The position numbers and the translations under genes were made by a program. The notes beneath the pieces are model-generated. The model ran no database searches. It had not been told where the DNA came from and saw nothing but the letters and a program-made list of their open reading frames with translations. Of a stretch of 23,838 bases of DNA, positions 6,460-15,330 are shown one piece after another; within the stretch, counting starts at the first letter, position 1, and each line of letters starts with the position of its first letter. The DNA is from Christensenella sp. UBA1252 (GTDB lineage: Bacteria > Bacillota > Clostridia > Christensenellales > CAG-1252): NCBI GenBank assembly GCA_002308575.1, contig DBVY01000036.1, positions 207 to 24,044 on the forward strand, in the 5' to 3' direction.

Positions 6460-9400
6460 TTACTCCTTTAAAGTGGGTAAATGCCCTTCCTGCAAAGTCC
6501 AAACTTCGCTGTCGAAAGACGCATAGATCGCCGAACCGTTGAAATCGCTCGCGGCGGCGAGTTTGGTGTTTGAGGTTACGTAATCCAAGTTTTCGCGCAC
6601 GAACACGTCGACGCCGTTCAAGTAGTAGCAAGCGGTCACAACACCCGTGTTGACTTCTTCGGTGTGATCCGAAAGGGAGATCGAACCAACGAGACCAGCC
6701 TGCTCCGCGCCGACGGCGGCAAGAGAATAGACGTTTTGGATCATAGAGGCTTCTACGAAGGAGAACTCCGCGACCGCGCCGCCGACGAGATCGGCGCTCA
6801 AAGTGACCGCGCCGATAATCGCGCGCTCCGCGGTATCGAAGAGAACGGCGCAAAGTCCGCCCGCAACCGAATGTCCGCCCGACGCCGAGATCGCTCCCGT
6901 TCCTTTGACTTCCACGTCCGAAAGGCTGCTCGCCGCGACCGCGATACCGCCCGCCGCGATATACAGCGTTTCGCTTTGAACTTCGGAAGAAGCGGTTACC
7001 GACGGAACGTTCGCTTGGACCGAAGTGATGGATCCGCCCGACAGACCGACGACGCCGCCCGCCGCGCTTAGCAAATCGATATACGTTGCCGCGCTCGTTG
7101 CCGTTTCAAGGACTTCCTGAACGGCGGTAGAGATTGCGGAAACGGAAGACGCCGTTACTTTAACCTTCGAAATCGAACCGTTTAATTGACCGATCGCGCC
7201 GCCCGCATAGACGTAACCGCTCGAAGTACCCGAAACAGAAGCGGTGGCGGTAACGTTCGTCACGGTGCCGTTGGACACGCCGGCGATACCGCCGACGAAC
7301 ACGCTGTCGCCCTGCACGGAGATCGTTCCGTTAACCGTAACGTCCGTCAATTCATAGGATTGCGTGCCGCAGATACCGCCCGCTTGCACGAGGTTGCCCG
7401 CCAGGGTCAGGAAGGCGGAAACCGTAAGGTCTTTCGCATTTGCGCTCAACGCGCCCGCCAAGCCGCCGACGGTCAGATCCGAGCCCGTTGCGTTCAAATC
7501 CAAAATGATCGAACCTCCGTCGAACAAAGTGTTTTCTTCATAGGTGGTGAGCGTTCCGATCGCGCCGATCGTCGCATTGCCTCCGGCGGTCACCGTCATC
7601 GTCGCGTTGATCGTTACGGTATCGAAGGTCGCGTCCACCGCCTTACCGATCGCCGCACCGATCACGCATTCGTTTGCGCCCGTCGTTACGGTCAAAGAGG
7701 AACAGACGACCGTCACGTTTTGCAACGTTACGTCGTCGTTTGCGCGACCGAACAACAAACCGAACGCGGACTCTTCCGTGAGTGTGACCGTCGTTTGACC
7801 GAAGTTGATCGTCATATTGCGAAGGGTCACGTCGGACCCCGTGTTTGCAAACAAGCCGCACGTCCCGGAAAGCGCGTACTCGCCCGCCGCGATCGTAAAG
7901 TTAATACCGTCGATTTCGCCGTGCAAAAGGTTGAACAGATTCGTTTCGCTCAACGTAACGGTTATCGATCCGGTGCCGCTCAAATGTCCGTTAAAAGCGA
8001 TCGGCGAAGAGAGCGTGCCGGAAACGTCTTGATTCAAAACGAAGTACGCGTCTTCGTAACGAGTAGCCTTTTTGAGATCGGCGAAAGATTCGATCACGTA
8101 CGGATCCGCTTGGGTACCGTCGCCCAACGCGAACCCGCCGAAGGACGAAAGTTGCACGGGGATCCGCGTTTCCGCGCCGAACAAATTCGTTACGACGAGC
8201 GTTCCGTTGCCCGACGCCGTAAAGACGAGGTCATTTCCTATAACGGAAGCGTTCGCGCCTTCGTAAGAGTAAGCGACGACGCGCGAGAGCGGATCGCTCG
8301 AAGTGATCAACAAAGAATCGGTCAAACGGACGGAAACGACGTCGTCGAATGCGAGGAGTTCCGGCGTTTCCTGCTCTTCTTTCGAGAGCACGGAGAACGA
8401 ACCGATCTCACGGATCGCAAAGCGATCGATGCCGACGGGCGTATAAAGATCGCCTTCCGCAAAGCCCGTGATCGAAGCGATCGCGGCGGCGATCGTGCCG
8501 ACCGAATACTCGGTCACACCGGCGACCGAAGGCACCGTTACCTCATAATCGGAAGAAACCAAAACTTTCACGTTTTGATAGGTGCAGGTTCCCGACGCGG
8601 CAAGCGCGGAAGCCGTGTATTCCGCCTCGACGAGGCAAAGGATCGCGGCGTTCGAAAGCGTGCCGCCGTCCGAAGCAAACGCGAAGCCCGCAAGAGAAGC
8701 TGTATCCGCGGAATCACTCGGGACGTAAAGCACGGATAAGATCTTATCGAACGCAGACGCGGTCGTTTCGTTTACGAGCGCATAACGCGCGCGGTTTTGG
8801 CGCGAACCGTTCAGATAGAATTGCGCCTTTTCGACCGCCGCGTTCGATGCGGTTTCGACCAAATAGGCGGTAACGTTATCCCAAGCATAGACGGAAACGT
8901 ACAAAGACACGTCTTCGAGAGTGCCGCCGGAGAGCGTGCGGACGAGCGCGAACGAAGCTTCCTCTTCGATCGTGATCTTGCCCGTAAGGTTCGTCAGCGT
9001 GCTGTTTTGCGAAGTACCGATCAAAGATCTCGTGCCCGAGCAAGAACCCGAAAGCGTAACGTTCGAGATCGTTGCGTCTTTTATTGTCGCGGCAAGGACC
9101 GCCCCGCTTCCCGTCGCTTGCGAAAGGGTAAGATTCTTGACCGTGCCTCCGTCGATCGAAGCGAAAATACCGTTTTCGGGGATCGAGGGCGAGGAGAAGG
9201 TTACGCCCGAGAAATCGATCGTTCCGCGGAACGGAGAAGTCGTGTCGAAGAGGGACGGGAACTCGAAATCGTTGATCTCGTCTTCTTCGGTATCCCACTT
9301 GAAATGCGCGGTGGGATTCGCCGCCAAATAACCTTTAATATTCTTAAAGTAACGCGCTTGTTTGATCAGATACGGGGATTCCGAGGTGCCCTCGCCTTCC

Positions 9401-12400
9401 AACGCGCCGTAACCGGTCACGGTATAAGGAACCTCAAATGCCTTTACGCCGCCCGAAAGGTAGCCGTACAAGACGGCTTCTCCGTTATCCGTGATCTCCG
9501 CTTCGCCGCATGTGATCTTCAAAATGTCGCCGCCGTCCACCCAAGCGACCGAGGGCGCGATCACGCCTTGCACGAAACGAGGCAGGACGGAATAGAGATC
9601 GAGATCCGCCGTGATATTCAAAGCGGACAACACGGAGGTTTCTCTCGCGGGCGCAACGATCGCGCCGAGCGCTTCGATATACGGATATCCGCTCCTTTCA
9701 ACCGTCCAATCGCCGTTGAAATCCGCTCCCGCGTATCCGTAAGAAAGGGTTTCGTAAGCATAATCGAGCGTACCCGATTCGAGCGCCGTCAGATTGTTCA
9801 AAGAAGCGTCGATGAGAATGCCGTGCGACTGTCCGCTCGAAACGCGGCTCGCGATCGCGAATTCGGTCGCATAGCCCGCGTAATAAACGGTGCTCAGCGA
9901 AACGTCCGTAGCCGTATAGAAAAGTCCCGCGCCTTTATGCGCAAAGGAAACGGTCGAATACGAGTCGAACAAATTGAGATGCTCGCCTTCCGCGAAAACG
10001 CCGCCCGCCGAGCCTTCGGTCAAGTCGATCGAAAGACCGGAGTAACACTTGCGGATCGTTCCGTTTTCCGCAGATCCGACGATACCGCCCGCCTTGCCGT
10101 TTATGCGCGCGGAACCGTCCGCACGACAAAGGGTGATCTCACCGCCGCGCAACGATCCGGAAACACCGCCGAAGGTAGCGGACGCGCCCTCGACCGAAAT
10201 CACGGGAGCCCAACCGCGAAGCGTTCCCAGCGTTTCCGCCGCCGCACCACCGGCAATCAGATCGCCGTCCCCCGAGGCGGTCAACGTCAATTCGTTCGGC
10301 ATTTGTTCCGCCGTCAAAGTCCTTTCGGAAGGAAGCGAACAAACGACGCCGCCGATCAAAGACGTGTTGCCTTGCGCGGTCGTCACGTTCGCGCGAACGT
10401 AAACGCCGCCTCCGCCGAGCGTCGCATCGCCCGATTCGTACGCCACGCCGCCGAAGGAACCTTCCCCTTTGACGGTGAGCGCCATCGGAGCGTTCTTCGT
10501 TCCGACGGAAAGATTCGTGATCGCGCCGCCGAGATGATAGAACGCGCCGCCGATTTCATTCTCTTCCGCTTCCGTTTCGATCGAATAGGAAACCGAAGAA
10601 TTCAATGCGCCCGTGGAAACGGAACGGGCAATACCGCCGAACACGAAGCGCGTCAGTTTTCCGACTTTGACCGAGCAGTTTTGAATCGAAGCGCCTTCGA
10701 TCTGCGAAGCCGTATTCGTCAAACCGAACAATTCGATCGTGCCGCCCATTTCTTCGCTGTACGGATTAAAGATAAAGGAAACGGCGCGCATCTCGCCCGT
10801 TACGGCACCCGTCTGATAGGTTTCAACGCCGCCGATGACGAGCGCTTCAAAAGAAGCGACCGTTACGGAAGCGTCGTGATAGAAGATATTTTGAACGGTC
10901 GTTGCTTTCCCCGCGATCGCAACGACTTTTTCGGGATCGGTCGCCGCGAAAGACAAGGACGAGGAAACACCGCGAAGCGATACCAAGATCGGAGCGACGC
11001 CGTACGCGTTGCAGGTGTCGGTGGTCAGCAAACCGGAAAGCGTCAGATCGGAGATCGAGCATTTTTGCATATCCGCCGCAAAGCCGCAAGCGGTCCCCTC
11101 GCCCGTCACGGCCGTTTGAACGGAGATCGAGGAACTCTCCCTCTTCGTCAACGTACCGACCGACGAGAAAGCGCCGCCGAAATAAACCGAATCGGCTTCC
11201 ACGCTGCCGTTCACGCGCAAATTGGAGATCAAAACGTTCGCGGCGGACGCCGTCGCCATCAATCCGCCGACGTAAGCGGTTTCCGCTTCGAGAGCCAGCG
11301 TGATCGCGAGATCGCGCGCATCGATCTCACCGTCGCCGCGACAAAGAATACCGCCGACGCGAAGCACGCCGCATCCCTCCGTCCGGACCGTAAGCGAGCC
11401 GGTCGCTTTGACTTTTTCGGAGTTCGTAACGCCGATACCGCCGATCTCGGCAGTTCCGACGTTCTTTACGGAGATCGTTCCGAAAAGCGTGACGTTGCCG
11501 CCCGCGCCGTACGTCGAAACGCCGCCGACTTCCGCGGTTCCGCTTCCGTCGCCCTCGACCGAGATCGAAACGTTGAACGTGCCCGAGAGCCCGATCTCGT
11601 CATAAATCGAAACGCCGCCGACTTCCGCGGAATCGGAATGAACGACAAGAGCCGCCGCCGACGTAGAATTCGTCCAATGCCCGTCCGTCAAACGTTGCGT
11701 AATGCCTGCAACGACAGCGCGCGAAGGCGCGGTAACGGACAGTTGCGAGGTAACGGACACGCCGTCCGCTTCGAAGGATCCTTCTTTCGAAAGACCGAAC
11801 ACGTCCGCGGACAGGACGTTCGCCTGCAAACCGCCTCCGATCGAACAATCTTTCAGCACGGCGCCGTCCGAAGAAATGCCGACGTAGGTCAGCGATTCGC
11901 CGTTAACCACGAAAGACGGATGGAAGGAGCAATTTTGCGCTTTGACCTTTCCTCCGAAAGACGCGCCGGCGCAGAAGACGCTCTCCCGCGCGTTGATCGT
12001 AACGCCGAGCGAAACTTCACATTCCTTCAATTCCACTTCGCCCTGCGCGAAGACCGCGTTAAAGGAAACCGCGTCGCCGGTTAAAGCAAGAACGCCTGAG
12101 ATCGAGAAACCTTCCAATTCGGCTTCCGCCGCGGACGCAAGGATACCCAAGGATAGGTTCGATCCCGTGATCGAGCAATCGACGAAGGTAAGCCCGCCGC
12201 CCGTAATCGTCCAATCGCCGACGTCAAAAGCAACGATACCGAACGAACTGCCCGATCCGACGGAAGCGGTTCCGGATAATTTCAGGTTCACGTTCGTAAA
12301 TTCCGTCTTCTCGATCTCTTTGGCGAGCACGCCGTTTTGTTCGAACACGAATCCGTTCGCCGCGATCTCGATCGTTATGTTTTCGATCATCGCTTCACGG

Positions 12401-14598
12401 ATCGTTGCGAACAGAGGCGCCGACAAGGAAAGATTTTTGAGCGTCGCGCCGTTTCCGTTCAATTTACCGGTAAAGTTTACGGTAGAAAGCGGATCCAATC
12501 GGACGCCGGCAAAATCGTAGACGCCGGACGCAAGCCTGAAATAGGCGTCCGGATGCAGCGCGAGAAGAGAGCCGAGTTCGGCGGCGTTCGCCGGAACGTA
12601 CGGCTTGATCTCGGTTCCGAAATCACCGTCCGTTTTGACGTAGACGACTTCTTCGGAGAAAACCGATTCAATTAAATAGTTACTGTACGTTTTGCTTTTC
12701 AGCGTGATCTTGTACGTTCCGTCCGTTTTGATAAACGTGGAAAGCATAACCGCCGTTTCCGAAGCGTTCAAAGATGTTACGAGTTGCCCGTTCGAGTACA
12801 GCTCGTAGAACATCGCGTTCGCAGAAGGCGTAAAGGTTAAAATACCGGACGTGATCTTCAAATTCGTCGGCACGTCCGCTCTTTTGGGCGCGCGGAAAAG
12901 GAGCTCTTCGGAAACGGGCGTTTCCCCGCTCTCGACTTTCGCATAGACGCGCACGGAATGCAAGCCCTCCGCGATCGCTTCGGCGTAAGAGTTTTGCGTC
13001 AACTCGATCTTTTCGCCGTCCAAAACGAGATAATAACCGAGCGCTCCGGGGATCGCGTTCCAAGTCAATCCCGACGCGCCGAAAGAAACGGGCGTGGCAT
13101 CGTAAACTTGGATCAGATCTTTGCCGGTGACGAAGATCTCGCGCGTTACGGGAGATTTTTCGAAAAGCGCGACCTCGGGGAGCGCTTGCACGGACACGAA
13201 GGCGCCCGTTTGAACGAGCGACAAAGCAAGCGCGACCTTTTCTTGATCCGCTTCCTCGATCGCTTTCCCCTGCAACGTCGTTTCGGTAATCATAAGCGAG
13301 GGGTCTTTTATCTCGAATTCGACTTTTTGCTCGCCGTACGCGATCGTCACTTTGTAACGATCCGCGTATTGCACGGCGGCAAACCGCGCGAAAAAGGTTT
13401 CTTCCTCGGTATCGTAAGAAGCGTTGAAATCCTGCGGCATGGCAAGCGGCATATAGACGACGCCCGTCTTATGCGCGTAGAAGGATAACTCGGCGGAATA
13501 CGTAGACGCCGCATAATAAATGCCGTCGCCGTCGGTACGGACGCGAACTTTATGCTCCCCGACCGCAGTCGAAAGCGGGATCGTGTAAGATTCATAGATC
13601 GTGCGAACGTAATTCGAACCGTCGATCTCGACGATGTACGCTTCTTTGAAATCGCGCGCGTTCCAAGTCAACGTAAACGCGCTAAAACCTTCGTTCGGAA
13701 CGATCGCCAGACCGTCCGGCGCCGCGTCCGCAAGCGGGAACGTTATATCTTCGGAGAAATCCGAAGGATTATATAAACCGTTATTGCTGATCAAGCGGAC
13801 GCGATAGCTCGTTTTGCCGCCGTTCAGCTCGGGCACGTAGGACATTTGGATCTTTCCGTCCTCCGCGGGAAGGGTCGCAACGGGAAGGGATTCCGTGTCG
13901 CGGTAAACTTCGTACGAAGCGGCTGCCGCGGTGTAACGATTCGTCCACACGATGGCTCTTTGCTGTTTATCGAAAGAAAGCTCGACCGGCGTCAGCTTTT
14001 TGAGAGGCGCTTTTCCGTCCTTGACCGTAACGGCATAGCTGGCGCTGACCTTACTCGACGCATACGTCACCCCGTCGCCGAGGGTCTGCATTTGGATATA
14101 ATAGGTTCCGTCGCCTTTAAACGTCAGGTCGTAATAAGTTGCGTTTTTGGGAACGGTGATCGATTTTCCGTCGAAGAAGATCTTGTAACCGTTATTGTTC
14201 AAAACCGCGTTCCACATCAAGCGATTGGACGTCATCGAGATCCCGTACGGCGCGCTTAATTGAGGCAACAGTTCGGACGACGGCGTGCGCGCGTATGTAA
14301 TCGCGGTCGAGAAGGCGCCCGTTCCGTCCAGCGTGATCGCGCGAACGGAGATCGTGTGGTCTTCGTAATCGTAGATCGAAAGCGGAAAACTTTCTTCTTC
14401 TGCCGTAAAGGTTTCGTCGTCCACCATGACCTCGTATTCGATCGCGCCTTTAACGGGCGACCAGGTTAGGACTTCGTTCTCCACGAAAAGATCGCTCGGA
14501 ACACCGATCGACTTACCGGAAGATTTTTTACAGCCCGCAACCGCAAAGATCAAAAGAACGATAAGAGCAAAAATAAGAACGATTTTGAATTTTTTCAT
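6460..14598 (-). CDS. Giant surface lipoprotein with FN3-like modules and beta-helix (GLUG-like) repeats
   Basis: This 2712-residue exported protein is not assignable to a named family. I chose the ATG at 14598: GAGGTG lies just upstream, and the start is followed by a classic lipoprotein signal peptide (KK, hydrophobic core, FAVAGC, lipidated Cys23). A longer frame opens at 14637 but would bury the signal. Residues about 33-652 hold roughly seven fibronectin-III-like modules, each with a xLTWxxxxxAxxYxVxxDG pattern. Residues about 658-2712 form three beta-helix sectors rich in Gly, Ala, Ser, Thr and Val with GLUG-like turns (FVGGIAGVSNGTVTNVTATA). Two short Ig-like linkers (near 1650-1730 and 2085-2155) separate them. 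There is no LPXTG motif, so anchoring is by lipid. A role in adhesion or carbohydrate binding is inference. PAP2 follows after 4 nt. GC and codon style resemble the neighbours. Confidence 0.9.
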   Translation of the reverse strand: MKKFKIVLIFALIVLLIFAVAGCKKSSGKSIGVPSDLFVENEVLTWSPVKGAIEYEVMVDDETFTAEEESFPLSIYDYEDHTISVRAITLDGTGAFSTAITYARTPSSELLPQLSAPYGISMTSNRLMWNAVLNNNGYKIFFDGKSITVPKNATYYDLTFKGDGTYYIQMQTLGDGVTYASSKVSASYAVTVKDGKAPLKKLTPVELSFDKQQRAIVWTNRYTAAAASYEVYRDTESLPVATLPAEDGKIQMSYVPELNGGKTSYRVRLISNNGLYNPSDFSEDITFPLADAAPDGLAIVPNEGFSAFTLTWNARDFKEAYIVEIDGSNYVRTIYESYTIPLSTAVGEHKVRVRTDGDGIYYAASTYSAELSFYAHKTGVVYMPLAMPQDFNASYDTEEETFFARFAAVQYADRYKVTIAYGEQKVEFEIKDPSLMITETTLQGKAIEEADQEKVALALSLVQTGAFVSVQALPEVALFEKSPVTREIFVTGKDLIQVYDATPVSFGASGLTWNAIPGALGYYLVLDGEKIELTQNSYAEAIAEGLHSVRVYAKVESGETPVSEELLFRAPKRADVPTNLKITSGILTFTPSANAMFYELYSNGQLVTSLNASETAVMLSTFIKTDGTYKITLKSKTYSNYLIESVFSEEVVYVKTDGDFGTEIKPYVPANAAELGSLLALHPDAYFRLASGVYDFAGVRLDPLSTVNFTGKLNGNGATLKNLSLSAPLFATIREAMIENITIEIAANGFVFEQNGVLAKEIEKTEFTNVNLKLSGTASVGSGSSFGIVAFDVGDWTITGGGLTFVDCSITGSNLSLGILASAAEAELEGFSISGVLALTGDAVSFNAVFAQGEVELKECEVSLGVTINARESVFCAGASFGGKVKAQNCSFHPSFVVNGESLTYVGISSDGAVLKDCSIGGGLQANVLSADVFGLSKEGSFEADGVSVTSQLSVTAPSRAVVAGITQRLTDGHWTNSTSAAALVVHSDSAEVGGVSIYDEIGLSGTFNVSISVEGDGSGTAEVGGVSTYGAGGNVTLFGTISVKNVGTAEIGGIGVTNSEKVKATGSLTVRTEGCGVLRVGGILCRGDGEIDARDLAITLALEAETAYVGGLMATASAANVLISNLRVNGSVEADSVYFGGAFSSVGTLTKRESSSISVQTAVTGEGTACGFAADMQKCSISDLTLSGLLTTDTCNAYGVAPILVSLRGVSSSLSFAATDPEKVVAIAGKATTVQNIFYHDASVTVASFEALVIGGVETYQTGAVTGEMRAVSFIFNPYSEEMGGTIELFGLTNTASQIEGASIQNCSVKVGKLTRFVFGGIARSVSTGALNSSVSYSIETEAEENEIGGAFYHLGGAITNLSVGTKNAPMALTVKGEGSFGGVAYESGDATLGGGGVYVRANVTTAQGNTSLIGGVVCSLPSERTLTAEQMPNELTLTASGDGDLIAGGAAAETLGTLRGWAPVISVEGASATFGGVSGSLRGGEITLCRADGSARINGKAGGIVGSAENGTIRKCYSGLSIDLTEGSAGGVFAEGEHLNLFDSYSTVSFAHKGAGLFYTATDVSLSTVYYAGYATEFAIASRVSSGQSHGILIDASLNNLTALESGTLDYAYETLSYGYAGADFNGDWTVERSGYPYIEALGAIVAPARETSVLSALNITADLDLYSVLPRFVQGVIAPSVAWVDGGDILKITCGEAEITDNGEAVLYGYLSGGVKAFEVPYTVTGYGALEGEGTSESPYLIKQARYFKNIKGYLAANPTAHFKWDTEEDEINDFEFPSLFDTTSPFRGTIDFSGVTFSSPSIPENGIFASIDGGTVKNLTLSQATGSGAVLAATIKDATISNVTLSGSCSGTRSLIGTSQNSTLTNLTGKITIEEEASFALVRTLSGGTLEDVSLYVSVYAWDNVTAYLVETASNAAVEKAQFYLNGSRQNRARYALVNETTASAFDKILSVLYVPSDSADTASLAGFAFASDGGTLSNAAILCLVEAEYTASALAASGTCTYQNVKVLVSSDYEVTVPSVAGVTEYSVGTIAAAIASITGFAEGDLYTPVGIDRFAIREIGSFSVLSKEEQETPELLAFDDVVSVRLTDSLLITSSDPLSRVVAYSYEGANASVIGNDLVFTASGNGTLVVTNLFGAETRIPVQLSSFGGFALGDGTQADPYVIESFADLKKATRYEDAYFVLNQDVSGTLSSPIAFNGHLSGTGSITVTLSETNLFNLLHGEIDGINFTIAAGEYALSGTCGLFANTGSDVTLRNMTINFGQTTVTLTEESAFGLLFGRANDDVTLQNVTVVCSSLTVTTGANECVIGAAIGKAVDATFDTVTINATMTVTAGGNATIGAIGTLTTYEENTLFDGGSIILDLNATGSDLTVGGLAGALSANAKDLTVSAFLTLAGNLVQAGGICGTQSYELTDVTVNGTISVQGDSVFVGGIAGVSNGTVTNVTATASVSGTSSGYVYAGGAIGQLNGSISKVKVTASSVSAISTAVQEVLETATSAATYIDLLSAAGGVVGLSGGSITSVQANVPSVTASSEVQSETLYIAAGGIAVAASSLSDVEVKGTGAISASGGHSVAGGLCAVLFDTAERAIIGAVTLSADLVGGAVAEFSFVEASMIQNVYSLAAVGAEQAGLVGSISLSDHTEEVNTGVVTACYYLNGVDVFVRENLDYVTSNTKLAAASDFNGSAIYASFDSEVWTLQEGHLPTLKE
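6463..8130 (-). repeat. Third beta-helix/GLUG-like sector of the giant lipoprotein
   Basis: This codes for about 555 residues. It opens with the head module GDGTQADPYVIESFADL and contains the clearest GLUG-like turns (AGGICGTQSYELTDVTVNG, FVGGIAGVSNGTVTNVTA, YAGGAIGQLNGSISKVKV), spaced roughly 30 residues apart. It closes with DFNGSAIYASF...VWTLQEGHLPTL, mirrored at the end of sector 1. Confidence 0.6.
8400..9410 (-). repeat. Second beta-helix sector of the giant lipoprotein
   Basis: About 340 residues beginning with the head EGEGTSESPYLIKQARYF, then turns of the form GTVKNLTLSQATGSGAVLA and ATISNVTLSGSCSG. It is flanked by short Ig-like stretches at both ends. Boundaries are approximate. 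Confidence 0.55.
9670..12625 (-). repeat. First and longest beta-helix sector of the giant lipoprotein
   Basis: Nearly 1000 residues opening with FGTEIKPYVPANAAELGSL and GKLNGNGATLKNLSLSAPLF. Turns repeat the pattern hGGhxxxG-x-hxhxGxhxh, such as AEVGGVSTYGAGGNVTLFG and AEIGGIGVTNSEKVKATG, at about 30-38 residues. It closes with GADFNGDWTVERSGYPYIEAL. Boundaries are approximate. Confidence 0.6.
12640..14502 (-). repeat. Array of about seven fibronectin-III-like modules
   Basis: Each module of roughly 85-100 residues has the beta-strand pattern of FN3: a Pro near the start, a Trp or Phe in strand B (LTWSPVKGAIEYEVMVDD, LMWNAVLNNNGYKIFFDG, LTWNARDFKEAYIVEIDG, LTWNAIPGALGYYLVLDG) and a Tyr before strand C. 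Sequence identity between modules is low, so they are old duplications. Confidence 0.65.
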
Positions 14599-14602
14599 AG
14601 CG

Positions 14603-14608
14603 CACCTC
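14603..14608 (-). promoter_or_regulatory. Ribosome binding site fixing the giant lipoprotein start
   Basis: GAGGTG on the minus strand, 4 nt before the ATG at 14598. The upstream in-frame ATG codons lie within or beyond the promoter, so this site decides the start. Confidence 0.7.
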
Positions 14609-14618
14609 GTACCCTTTG

Positions 14619-14647
14619 ATTGTACCATAGCGCACACGCGTTTACAA
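14619..14647 (-). promoter_or_regulatory. Sigma-A promoter of the giant lipoprotein gene, extended -10
   Basis: Minus strand: TTGTAA (14647-14642), a 17-nt spacer and TACAAT (14624-14619), with TGG directly before the -10. It lies about 20 nt upstream of the chosen start at 14598. It also falls inside the longer open frame (to 14637), which argues against that earlier start. Confidence 0.7.
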
Positions 14648-14719
14648 GATGCTTAATTATAATTTAATAATACAAAACATCAATAATATTCAAAAACGGG
14701 TTCGAGTCGAAAGAGGTTT

Positions 14720-14749
14720 TGGTCAAACGGCGCGGAAACCGCATATGAT
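14720..14749 (+). promoter_or_regulatory. Possible promoter of the cupin gene
   Basis: TGGTCA (14720-14725), an 18-nt spacer and TATGAT (14744-14749) lie 22 nt before the cupin ATG. The -35 matches consensus at only four of six positions. The AT-rich stretch 14650-14690 holds other TATAAT-like words without a partner -35, so this is tentative. The region 14599-14771 otherwise holds only the two divergent promoters. Confidence 0.4.
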
Positions 14750-14771
14750 AAAAAAAACGAAGGAGATACTT

Positions 14772-15185
14772 ATGAACGAAGAACCTTTACAAAACGGCGG
14801 CGTCGGCGTGATCCCGATCCGTCGAACCGCGCTTACCAACTGCTGTTTCCGAAGAGAGATTTGGACGGGACCCCACGCGCAGATCACGGTGATGTGCATT
14901 CCGTCGGGCGGCGAGATCGGATTGGAAATACATAACGACCTCGACCAGATCCTCGTGATCGAATACGGCGTCGGCTCGGTTTACGCCGGAAAAGACAAAA
15001 AAGAAGTTGCCTATCTCGGAGAGGCGGACGCATCCTCCGCCGTAGTGATCCCCGCCGGCACCTATCACAACGTCATCAATCGCAGAAACACACCTCTGAA
15101 ACTGTTTTCGATCTATGCGCCGCCGAAGCACCCGATCGGCACGATCCATCAAACGAAATTCGATTCCGATCTTCAAGAAGATTGA
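14772..15185 (+). CDS. Small single-domain cupin protein
   Basis: A 137-residue cytoplasmic protein consisting of one cupin beta-barrel. Cupins bind a metal in a conserved His-rich pocket and serve as enzymes or sensors; the reaction here is unknown. Motif 1 appears as GGEIGLEIHNDLDQILVIE (about 46-64), with H54 and the D58/Q59 pair of the DQ-type cupins in place of the second His. Motif 2 is IPAGTYHNVIN (93-103, H99). The end PPKHPIGTIHQTK is typical of a group of short bacterial cupins. The ATG has AAGGAG 6 nt upstream; a longer open frame to 14649 has no such support. It is a single-gene unit with a terminator 16 nt after its stop, divergent from the giant lipoprotein. Confidence 0.9.
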   Translation: MNEEPLQNGGVGVIPIRRTALTNCCFRREIWTGPHAQITVMCIPSGGEIGLEIHNDLDQILVIEYGVGSVYAGKDKKEVAYLGEADASSAVVIPAGTYHNVINRRNTPLKLFSIYAPPKHPIGTIHQTKFDSDLQED

Positions 15186-15201
15186 TCGAAAACCCTTTTC
15201 G

Positions 15202-15231
15202 CCCGTTCGCCCGTCGAACGGGTTTTCTTTT
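15202..15231 (+). terminator. Intrinsic terminator after the cupin gene
   Basis: A perfect 8-bp stem CCCGTTCG / CGAACGGG with a 5-nt loop, followed by TTTTCTTTT. It lies 16 nt past the cupin stop. Confidence 0.85.
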
Positions 15232-15261
15232 AAAAAACCCGCCCTATTCTCAAAAAGAATA

Positions 15262-15290
15262 TTGATTTATTCGAAAAAAAATGATACAAT
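15262..15290 (+). promoter_or_regulatory. Sigma-A promoter of the LURP-one/flavoprotein pair
   Basis: TTGATT (15262-15267), a 17-nt spacer containing an A8 tract, and TACAAT (15285-15290) preceded by TGA as an extended -10. It is 40 nt before the ATG at 15331. Confidence 0.7.
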
Positions 15291-15330
15291 CGTATTCGAT
15301 AAGCGCAAATGCGCCAAAAAGGAGTATGCT

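Noticed and set aside
7186..8739. Open frame of 517 codons on the plus strand opposite the giant lipoprotein
   Set aside because: Same Arg-rich shadow composition and no initiation signals.
8797..12084. Open frame of 1095 codons on the plus strand opposite the giant lipoprotein
   Set aside because: It is antisense to a well-supported gene. Its product is extremely Arg/Asp-rich with no domain, signal or hydrophobic core, and no ribosome site. It arises because the sense codons used rarely create stops on the other strand.
6463..12625. Repetitive Gly/Val/Thr coding region as a possible CRISPR or DNA tandem repeat
   Set aside because: The repetition is only at the protein-pattern level; the DNA units are strongly diverged and of variable length, with no conserved direct repeat.
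14599..14637. N-terminal extension of the giant lipoprotein to an earlier ATG
   Set aside because: It would bury the lipoprotein signal peptide and overlaps the -10 of the promoter; the ATG at 14598 has GAGGTG in place.
14650..14690. AT-rich TATAAT-like words as a second cupin promoter
   Set aside because: The nearest -35-like word TTTACA is only 11 nt from TATAAT, too close for sigma-A.
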